In this document: piece after piece, positions 15,697-27,600 of the stretch
How positions within the stretch are numbered: the first letter of the stretch is position 1
Layout: each line of letters opens with the position of its first letter
DNA from: Paludibacteraceae bacterium
Lineage (GTDB): Bacteria > Bacteroidota > Bacteroidia > Bacteroidales > Paludibacteraceae
Reading direction: 5' to 3'
Assembly (NCBI GenBank): GCA_024689005.1
Contig: JAILDU010000036.1
Span: forward strand, 1 to 32,018
Length of the DNA: 32,018 nt
Program-made: the position numbers and the translations under genes
The notes under the pieces: model-generated
Database searches by the model: none
Seen by the model: only the letters and a program-made list of their open reading frames with translations
Told to the model about the DNA's origin: nothing

Positions 15697-18600
15697 TTAG
15701 TAGATCAGTACTTTATGACTTGATGTCTTGTTGTCCAAGTGTGTGCGGATGAAGTATATTCCGCAGACGAGCGGTAGTGTTACCTTGGTCTCGCCTTCTA
15801 CGAACAAGCCGTTGGAAATCAAGGTTCCTGTTGCGGAGTATATCTCATATTCGCCTTGTTTCAGAGCCTCTATAGTCACAACCGGCATATGTCTTGGCGC
15901 TTGAGACGGATAGACAATAATCGGATTTTCGAATGCATCCGGATCCGGTTCGACGATAGTAAGCGGACAGGTCGGGATAGAGTAGTTCTCACCGGCACGT
16001 GTGGCCTTCATGACTACTTGGTCTCCGGTGTGTAATCCCTTGCTAAAGAGATATCCGTCACCGTTATTAGCCTGCGGTACACCGTTAACATACCATTCTG
16101 TCTGTGCGAATTCGTAACCGCCATTGTAGTCAGCCTTCAGCGGAGCTACTACGTCGCCCCAGTTCTGCTCAATGATCCAACTCGGGTATTTGACAAGCAC
16201 TTGAATACTGTCTGAGCGGCTCAAACCGCAAACACCGTTATCAAGCACAAGTCGCATGGAGTAGTAATCCGGACGAACATAATACGGATGGTTCTGATAT
16301 ACAATGCTTGCAAACTGCGGCAAGTCAACGTGAGCAACCATATCTTCGTGGAGTACTTCGTTGATGACATCTACAAATCCTTCGCGTTTAGCCAGAGCAT
16401 CGAAGTAGATGCTATAGTGTGTCGGACGTTGTCCTGCGTACTCAAAGGTGATATCGAATCCTTCTCCGTCAGCACAAACATCGCTTGCTCGAGCCGAAGT
16501 GACTGTAGTTGGGTGGGCGATGTATAGTTGCATCGTGTAGATAGCCGATACTCTTGCTTCTAACTGGTGAACGGTATCTGCATAGAAGCCTTCTTGGTCA
16601 TAGACCTTACCACGCCATGTATATGCTTGGCCCTCGCAAATGGTGACATCCTCAGTCTGCGGTCGTTGAGTCTCTATTACTTCCAGACGGAGAGTATAGG
16701 TACTATCGCAATCCAAGTGTGTCGGCCATGTACGGTCATAATTGCCTGCAGTAGTGTACGTGCGACCCATCCAGGTAAATGACTCGTAGTCGGCAATGAC
16801 TGCATCTTGGATGAAGTGGTACGACGGATTGACGGTCAAGTCAAGATGGAGAATACTATCGCATCCTTCTATGGTCTTGAGCGTGAAGTCGTAGCGTCCT
16901 CCGCGCGTGATAGCCTTGCCGGCAAAATGCGCCGTGTCGCCATCACATATAGTCATATACTCGGTCGGCAGGTCATATGCAGGCGAATCGTATATCTCTA
17001 CACGGTAGAGACTATCCATGGCTCCGCTAACCTTCGAACGACGTGGGAAGGTGTAGAGGCCTGCCTGTGTTATCACTTCGCCGTCAATCTTAATCTCCGA
17101 TCCCGGACAGAGCGGCATTTGATACCATGGTGACAAGTGTTTAGCTATCACAATCGGGAAGCGAATGATACTATCGCAGCCATATTGGTTTCTCAGCGTA
17201 TCCAGATAGACTGTATCTCCCTTAGTGTACATGCGTCCATTGCGGAAGTACGGTAGTTCATCCTTAGAGATATATGCCGTCGGAGCGATAGCTATAGATG
17301 CAGGATGGACGGTCAGTTCGAGATAAACAATACTATCGCCTGCTGCGTTCTTGTAAGGAGGATAACTACCTGTTTGGTCGTATCTCTTTCCATAGAACTC
17401 ATAGTAACTACCTTGACATATTTCTTCGCGTTTGTAGATTTCAATAGTACGTTTCGTGTTAGCTACAATCTGATAGATACTATCGCAACCATGGATAGAG
17501 GTCAATGTGTCGTAGTACACGCCCGGTTGAGAAATATCAATACCATGAATGACAGTCTTATGTCCCGGAACAACCTCAATCGGCTCTCTGATGAAATAGG
17601 ACTCATGGACGTTCACCTTGATATGATATACACTATCAAATCCGTAACGAACAGTCAAGAGACTATCGGTGTACAGTCCGGACTTGGAAATCTCCTTGCC
17701 ATGCCAGTGGATGGTGTCCGGTTTACACAGATCAATAGAGTCGAAGAAGAAGTACGATGGGTGTACTACCAAATGGAGGTGATGTATGCTATCGCAACCA
17801 AACTCAGTAGTACCTGTGTACAGATAGTCTCCGCCTTTCTTGTACGTATTTCCATTGAAATCATATGTCTGCTTGTCGGATATGTGTACCGTATCAAATC
17901 TATTGAAGGTCGGATGAACACGAATGACATAGCGGATGATAGAGTCACAGCCGACAACAGTAGGAATCGTATCGTAGAAGATGGTGTTGGTCCGGATTGT
18001 ATCCTTCTTGTAGATATACATATTTCCTTCACACAAATCTACAATTCGTTGGTCACGCTTGGTCGGATGAACAATCAAGTGTAACGTAGTTATCACATGC
18101 GAAGAGTCAGTCCATGCCGTACGTAACTCGAAGTCTCCGGCTTCACTGTACGGGATGCCATGCCAGATGTACGGCAGGTCTTGTTCGCACATAATGACTG
18201 TTGTGTCCTTATGAACCTCTTTGAGTACAGACAGAACCAGTTCGTGTGTGTTGTAACAGTTGTTGCCGTTATCTTCCCTATACGTGTACGTGCCCGCGCT
18301 ACTATAATAGGTGCCATGGAAGAGAATCGAATCTCCCTCGAAGATAGTTTTCACTTCACGCTTGAAGGTGACAGGAATAACTGTCAGGTTGAGTTTGACG
18401 ATACTATCGCATCCATTTACTGCGACAAGCGTATCACGATACTCGCCTTGTATATTCAGGTGTTCTCCCTTGAAGAGGAAGAAACTATTGCTACATATAG
18501 TGCGTGAGATGGTCGTATCCTTAGGTTGATTAACCACGAGTCGGAGTCCATAGTACATGCGTACACCATTGACATAGGTCGTGTCGTTACGATAAATGCC

Positions 18601-21600
18601 GGCAGCATAGAGTGGGGTCTCTTTTCCGTTCCACTTGTTTATCCAGCGATACGGCAACTCATAACTACAAACGACTACGGTTGTATCAACCAATGGATGG
18701 GTGATCACTTTGAGTACAGTAGTGCTATCGCAGCCAGAAGGAGTCATTCTCTTAACTGTGTAGATAGTATCCTTAGTGAATGTCTGTCCATACAGATTTA
18801 GTACTTGACCTTCAACAATATGCTCTTCGCGATAGTTGTAATATGGTTTGTTTACCTTCAATATGAGTGTAACAATCGAGTCACATCCGTTGGTAGCTGT
18901 CAACGTGTCGCGATAGGTGCCTCCAATCTTCAGATCCTTGCCTCCGAAGGAGTAGAAATTGCGGTCGCTCTCGCAAATACTGTCGTATATGGTTGTGAAG
19001 ACAGGGTTGTTGATGATGAGTTGCAAACCATAGTACATTCGCTCGCCATTGACATAGGTAGTATCGTTGCGATAGATGCCGGCAGCGCGCAACTCGTTCA
19101 CTTGTCCGTTCCATTTGTTAACCCATCTATACGGCAGGTCATAAGAGCAGACAGTCACCACAGTATCCACAGCCGGGTGAACTATCACTTTCAGAACAGT
19201 AGTACTATCGCAGCCAGAAGGAGTCAGGCCTTTGTGGGTAATGATAGTGTCATGAGTGATAATCTCTCCGTTGTAATTGAAGTTTTGACCTTCTACTATA
19301 TGTTCCTCGCGATAGTTGTAGTACGGCTTGTTCACCGTAAGAACAAGAGTGATAATGGAGTCGCATCCATTAGCAGCAACAAGCGTATCGCGGTATGTGC
19401 CGCCTATGGTTAAGTTCTGTCCCTTGAAGGTGTAGAAGTTTCCGTCCTTCTCGCATATGCTGTCGCGAATAGTGGTGTTCTTAACCGGCAGTACGTTTAT
19501 TACGCGTACATATGTACTATCATAACCATCGTGCGTTTGCAGATGTGCGTAGTAGATGTCACTATTGTATATGCCTTCTTTGAATACTACAGTCTGATCT
19601 GCATTGTACCATGTATATGGTGTCTCGCTCGAGCAGATTGTCACAGTATCGCGGAAGTAATAGGTCGGATGGATACGCAAGCTGAGGCTATCTATACTAT
19701 CACAACCAGTGGCGGTAGTGAAGTGGTATGCATATTCTCCTGCAGCCTTGAGTTGCTCGCTGGCAATCATAGTACCACCTTGCCAATGCTCCCATGTATA
19801 TGGTGTGTCCACATCAGCTATGTCCACTTGTTTGTAGCGGTGATAACTTGGGAATACATTGAGACGCAATTCTATGATACTATCGCAGCCATGTTGGATA
19901 CTAGTCAGCGTATCGTAATAGATACCCTGATTAGTCAAGAAACGCGGCTGGTTCAGTTTGCTCAAACCAAAACGTAATGAGTCGCCATCACATAATGTGT
20001 CAACTACAATAGTGCGTAGTACCGGGAGTACAATGACATGTCGTACATGAGTGCTGTCATATCCATCGTGAGTCTGCAGATTCTTGATGTAGTCACCTGT
20101 AGTGTAGATATCCTTGATACCTTCCCACTCATATGGTGTCTGATCAGCGCATATCGTTATTGTATCACGGTAGAGGTATGTCTGATGGATACGCAGGCTG
20201 AGGCTATCAATACTATCACAACCGGTAGTCGCTATATAGTGATAAACATATTCACCTGCAGCGTTGAGTTGTTCGCTGGCAATCATAGTGCCGCCTTGCC
20301 AGTGTTCCCATGTATATGGAGCCTCGTTACGTGTGATATGTACCGTTTGATGGTTGTGGTAGTTCGGGAATGCATTGAGTCGCATCACGATGATTGAGTC
20401 GCAACCATTGGATATTCGTGTCAACGTATCTCTATACTCACCGGACTTAGACAAGAAACGCGGCTGGTTGGAGCGAGACAAACCAAAGCGGATCGAGTCA
20501 CCACCACAGATATTAGAATCCAGATATGTGACGGTTATCTCGCGGTAGTGAACGTATAGGTCATAAATGCTATCTAACTTGATGCGCGTTTGTAGCGTGT
20601 CATAGAAGTGTACGTCCTCGTCCGTGTTGGGAGCTGTGAATGTCTGGTAGTATCCGTTTTCCCAACTATGATGCAGCGTGGCTTTAGCCAATGCGCACAC
20701 CTCAATTGTATCACAGAAGACGTGAGTTTGATGTATAGATATATGCAAACTATCTATGCTATCACATCCGTGGATACTCGGCATCAAGAATCTATACTCG
20801 CCGGTGGCACGAATGGTGTCTGTGATGCTCTTTGCTACACCATTCTCTATCCAGCTGTGTGACCAATAATATGGCGCCTCGCGATTGGTGATGGCAATGG
20901 TCTTGTGAGTAGCCGGAATACGGTTGCGAACGTATAAATGCATGATAAGAATGCTATCGCAAAGGTTCGTACCAGGCAGAGTGTCATAATATATGCCTGC
21001 TGAGGTTAGATAACGTTCAGTAGTGTTGGTTCCCTTGTGACTGTCGAAACGCAACGCTGTTCCTTCGCATATAGTATCATACATGTGTATAATCGGAATC
21101 AACCGTGTTGTGACGTATAGATTGTAGATACTATCTTTGCGATTATATGTCTTGAGCGAGTCAATCACATGGAAGATAGAATCCTGACTTCCTGCGTTGA
21201 ATTCGCTTACAAAACCGCTACGCCATGTATGTGTCAATCGTTCTCTTGCTTTAACACATACATCTATTGTGTCGCGGAAGTAGTATGCCGTATCTACTAT
21301 CAGGTGGAGTGTATATGTTAGTTTGCACGGTTCGCCTAACGTGTTGATTTCCTTAGCCGGTCCGATAGAATCGTAATCGTTGGTATAATAGCGCCATGCT
21401 CCTCCCCACCAGATGGAATCGCCTAATAGGATATGTGCAGTAGTGTCTTTTTGCTCAGGATGAACAAACTTAATGGTCCAACGAGTGATACTATCGCACA
21501 GATAACTACGATCGTTGTGCATATAGCCGTGGTCGGTATCCTTCCAAGCGGAATTTGTCTGAACGGTATCGTAGTATATAGTATCTTTCTTAACCCATGT

Positions 21601-24600
21601 GGTCTTCGGCCAGAAGAGCTGTACGGAGTCGCCCTCACATAGATAGTAAGTGGTATCTTTCGGCTGTTTCTGTCTCGGGCGTACAATGACATGGTGGAAG
21701 TAACTGCTGTCACAGTTGTAAATAATGGTATCGTTGTGGTATTGCACACCTTGCCATTTGCCCTGCCATGATCCTGCATATTGCCCGCCGTTGGCAACAG
21801 CGAACGAAGGATTAGTCAGATTTCCGAGAACAACAGGGTTGTCCACAATATCTTCTTCGCAGCGGAACGTAGAGTCGTTCTTGGTCAGCGAAGGAATGAT
21901 TCGCAGAGTTAGGTTGACAGTAGAGTCACAACCGCAAACAGTTTTGTCTGTATGGGTGTAGAAATCTTCTCTCCATAGCTCCATCGGATTCTGACGACCA
22001 AAGATGTATGGTAATTCATGTTCACATATGGTGTCAACGATGTTAATATGATAAGCCGTATCAATCTTGATATGTATAGTATATATAGTATCACATGAGT
22101 TCAAAGTGTCTCCAACGATAGTGTCTCTCTTGTAAGTCTTGTCGTTGAAGGTAACACCTTGCGGTTGACATCCACGTAACGAAATAATCGTATCAACAGG
22201 AATTCTGACAGTCAGATCGAGCGTGTGGAAACTATTGATACTTCCGTCGTCGTAATACGCCGTGTCGTACCATATTCCGGACGTGTAGAATTGTTCTTCA
22301 CGCCAGATGTACGGGGTGTCTATTTGGCAAATAGTCACTTTCTTGTAGTCATCTTCAATTACGACCAACTCATTGATACTATCGCATCCTGTAAGAACGC
22401 TTGTCTGTTTGTCAGTATAACGTCCGGCGCGTGTTATCTCTTGACCTTTCCAAACAAGAGTGGAATCCTTACGCAGAATGACGGTCTCTGTACGTCGTTT
22501 GGTCGGGTATTGGTATATCTCAGTGTAGATAAGACTATCACAGTTGTTAGCACTACGTAGTAATGTCGTGTCGCGGTAGATGCTATCCGACTTGAGATTG
22601 AAATAGCGTTTTCCGTTAATCTCATATGCTTCGCCTTCACAAATATTGACTTGCTGACGAAGTTCATAAATCGGGTAAATGGTCAGGGTCAGACGATAAA
22701 TACTATCGAATCCCTCAACAGTTTTGTACTTCTGCTCATATGTCTTTGTCTCGCCTGCTTGGTGGCTATAGAGAACGTCTATTTTGTCCTGCGGGCCATC
22801 TATCCATTTGAATGGAGCCTCGTTTTGACATATTGCCGTATCTTTGGTAAACGTATAGGTTGGATAGGTGAAGACAACGAGTTCTGCACGGTTGTAGCAA
22901 TCGCCTTCAGCCAACTCTTCGTAACGATATGTACCGGAGTGATTGATCTTCTGGCCATGCCAATATTGAGTGGTGTCGTTGTCTGCTATTCGCATCGTAT
23001 CGCTTACGAAGGATGCTGTGTTGAAATGCAGGAAGACCTTGACAATACTATCGCAACCATGACGAGTCGGATAGGTAGTGATGACAGTGTCGTTTTTGGT
23101 GTAGTCCTGACCGTTATAGCGAATCACACCATCTACGCTGCATGAGTACATGTGCAGCATGATAGTGTCATGACTCTCCGGCCATACAGTTAGTTTCAGT
23201 ATGAAGATAGAGTCCGGAGTGGTCGGCGTTGATTCCACAGAGTCAACATATGTTCCAGAGGTGTAGTATAGCTTGCCTCGCCATTCGTATACATCACCAT
23301 CGCATATCTCCTTGATGGTAGTGAATGTGTTCGAATGTGGTGTGGCAGAAATCATACCAACGCCGATTTCGTACGTACTATCGCAACCATTGACAGTGGT
23401 ATGCGGGTCACGGAAGAGACCCTCTGTGTTGATACTCAATCCATGCCATTCCAATACTTCACCCTGTGTGATCGTGGCAGTGTCATGGAAATAGTATCCT
23501 TGTGACTTGTCGAAGTTGATGCGAACAATCGAGTCGCAACCATATTGGATAGAACTCAAAGTATCATATACTACTACAGATTCTGTATAGGTTGTTCCTT
23601 TCCAAACGATTTGTGTGCAGAATTGTTCTGTGCGAGTACTGCGAACAGCAGGTTTAACGGTTAATTGCAACTCATAAATGCTATCTTTGCCTGTTACGGT
23701 CTTGTAGCGGTCGAAATAACTGGTAGTCTCGCCTATTCCCTGGCGGCTCAAGTTGCTCTTACCTCGCCATGAGTAGTCATCGCCTTCGCAGACCGTCATT
23801 GTCTCTACGAAATGATATTCGGTGTCATCCAATGTCAAGATCAAGCGATAAGTCTCTTTGCACCCGGTCTGTGTGTTGTCGTGGTAACGGTTGTACGTGC
23901 CTGCTTGCTTGATAGATACGGTTTCTTTACGTCCCTCATGATAGTAAATCCATGTGTATGTGCTCACACCATCCCAAGTGGCATTGGTTACGTGAATCTG
24001 TGTTGGATTTTTGATAACAGTGATACGATATGTGGTATCGCAACTATATTGATCGAAATAAGTGCCTGCTTCGGAATATACTTTTCCATTGAAATCTACC
24101 GTTTCGCCATCGCAAATAGTCAGCGTTTGTTCCACCTCGTGAGCTTCCAATACGGTCAAGTGCAAGCGATAGATGATCTTATTGTCACCATAGGTGTCAA
24201 TACGCTCATATGTTCTGGTTTCACGTCCTGTCATTCCATGCCATGTGAGTGTTTCTCCCGGACAGATGGTAGCTACGGTATCGATAGTATCTACGTAGTC
24301 CGTGAACAATACCAAACGTACGATTGAATCGCAGCCGAATTGGTTGGTGAGTGTGATATCGTAAATACCGGGAACGGCATAATCTTTTGGCCTGAAGCCT
24401 CCATTCCAAGTGTATTTAGTAGTGCCAAACTCCAGATGAGGAACGATCAATGTGGTGTCTACCTCTAATACATTGAGTGTCAAGATGACTACCGAGTCGC
24501 ATCCATCTCTAAAGAACGTGTGCTTGTATACACCCGGTTGAGTGTGCGGTGCGCCACCAAAAGTCAGACTGCTTCCACGGCAGATGGTTCGTTGAATATG

Positions 24601-27600
24601 TGTTTCCGGAATATCCTTGATACTTAGAATCAAACGGTGATAAATGCTATCACGATTACCATCTTTCGTTTTCTCTATTTCTTGGTATTGTCCGGCTTGT
24701 GTGTAGCGTTTGCCTCGCCAATCGTAGAAATCGCCTGCACATATTGTCACGCGGGTTTCGTCTATCAGGTCGCGTTTGTTAGCAACTACCGTAACAATCG
24801 AGTCGCAACCATTTGTGGTCTTGAAGATAAAGTCATGTACTTCTCCTTCGCTAAATTGGTAACCGCGATAGAAAGCAGGGAAGGAGACGAATTCAACCAT
24901 CTCCGTAGTGCGGACAATAGGACGAACGGTCAATGTCAAGTGATAGATACTATCCTTGCCACTAGCCGTTTGCATATTCTTGTAGAAATCGTATATTCCT
25001 GCGTTCAGCCCGGAATATGTTTGTCCGTTGGTTGGCCATGTATAGCTATCTCCCTCGCATATAGCAGCACTTTGCTCAAAATGATACGAACTGCTGTCCA
25101 CGGTTAGAATCAAACGATACAAATCGCTACAACCGGTTTCACTGTTATATTCCAAATGGGAGTATGTGCCGGCTTGTGTGATGACGGTATCCTTGCTGTT
25201 TCCACCTATCTTCAATTGCCAAGTATATGTGCTACCTCCGCTGAATGTTGCCTGTGTTATATAGGTTTGCGTCGGATTTTGCACTACAATGATACGGAAT
25301 ATCGAATCGCAATTGTATGGCTCATCATAGGTTCCCGGCTGTGAATAAGTCTTTCCATTATAGTTGATAGACTCGCCCGGACATATAGAGAAATGTTTCT
25401 CTACAATCTCTTTGGTTCGGCCTTTTACGCTCAGATTCAAACGAAATACAATCTTGTCGCCATTTATTTGGGTCTCGACGTTGGTATAATAGCCCTCGGT
25501 ATAATAACGAGTGCCATGCCACTCAATATAGTCTCCACTGCATATAGTGGCTGCGGTATCGAGTGTGTCAACATGGTTGGCTGTTAAAACCAAACGAACA
25601 ATGCTATCACATCCGAGAACATTCTGCATGATAGTATCGTGGGTGTACGGAGCGGTGTACTCTCTGCCGGTTACGTCCCATACAAATGTCTGTCCTTCAT
25701 CTCGATGGAATACTTGCGTAGAAGTATGTACGTCTGCGATGTTAAGGTGAAGTGAAATGATTGAATCACAGCCATTTGCTGCAATTAGAGTGTCGTAATA
25801 AACGCCCCGTTCGGTCAGTTGATTTCCGCCAAATATAATGTAATTACCACGACAGATAGTAGTGTCGTTAGAGCCACCAATTACAGAAGGCAGAACGGTC
25901 AGTTTCAGACAATGGTATATACTGTCGTAACGCCCATTGTGTGTCTTTTCTGTTTCGTTATATTCTCCTGCCACAGAATAGCGTTGACCACGCCATTCAT
26001 AGTACGAGCCTGCACAAATTGTTTTTTCTTCTATTTCCCTAATAGTGCGTCGTACTGCGATAATTGTGATGATGCTATCACAACCGCTGATGGAAGGAAT
26101 AGTGTCGTAGTATGTTCCTGCATCAGGCATGTTGATGCCGCGATACTGGACAGGGAAAGTGAAGAACTCGATACGTTCAGTACTGCGACCGATAGCCTTC
26201 ACTGTTAAGTGGAGGGTATATATGCTGTCTTTTCCGGCTCGGGTTACGTATCTATCCACATAATCAGTCGTTTGACCTATTCCTTGACGACTGAGATTGG
26301 TCATGCCATGCCACTCAAAATCTTCGCCTTCGCATATAGTAGCGCTCTCCTCGTAGTGATATTCACTACTGTCTACTGTTAGGATAAGGCGATAGATATC
26401 CATACATCCGGTTGTGGAATTCGGGAATGGAACCTCATATGTACCGGCTTGTGTCTGCGGGTAGTTGTGTGAAGTTCCTTCATGGGTGAAATTCCAAGTG
26501 TATGTGCTCTTTCCGTCAAAAGTAGCATTCGTGATATGTATCTCCGATGGATGACGGGTTACATTGATATGATATATTGTATCACAGGTGTAGTTGTCTT
26601 CATACAAGCCGGGCTGATCATATGTTTTACCATTGAAACTAACAGTTGTTCCATCGCAGAATGTAAGTTGTTTGTCGATGATAATTTGTTTTTTGACTGT
26701 CAGATGGAGTATGTATAGCCGTTTGTCTCCGTTCGCCAAATCTACCAATCGGGTGTAGTCGCGAGTAGCGTATCCGACTATTCCGTTCCACTCGAGAGAG
26801 TCTCCCGGACAGATAGTAGAGGTGAACTCAATGGTGTCTATATGTTGAGTCGTTAGTATTAATCGAGCTACAGAATCACATCCGAAGCGATTGGTGAATG
26901 TGCGGTCGTAAGTTCCTGTCTCAGTGTATGTTTGCCCGTTCCATACAAATGATTCACCTGCAGATATAGTGTGCGGGTAGATAGTGGTATCCGGTCTGAC
27001 TACCGTTAGAGATAATACTACTACAGAATCACATCCTGCTACCTTGAAAGTGTCTCGATAGACGCCACTTGCGCTATATCGTTTGCCTCCGAGCGAGTAA
27101 TAACCGCCATTACATACCGTAGCATTTAGATATGTCACGGGAGTATTCCTGACTGTGAGGTTGAGAATATGTGTTATACTGTCGCGTAATCCGTCTTGAC
27201 TCATTTCTTGGACAGTATAGGTGGCGCCATTTGTATAACGATGGCCTTGCCATTCGTAGTAGTCGCCTGCACATATTGTTGCGCTCTGCACATCGACTAC
27301 GTTGCGTTGATTAACTTGGACAGTATAAATACTATCGCAACCTTGAGACGAGATATATGTTACGGTATGGGCGCCAGGAAAATCCCAACGCATACCGCGA
27401 TAGTAGAACGGGAAATCGCTTTCGTCCACATCTATCTTCTCTCTCTTATTATATATAGGTGCTACTGTGAGATGGAGCACATATATACTATCGCGACCAT
27501 TCAGAGCATTGTGCTTAATAAAATACTCGGTTGTGGAAGAGGTATATCTGCCGCCTTCCCATTCCACATAGTTTCCTTCACATATAGTGGTATCCTTGAC

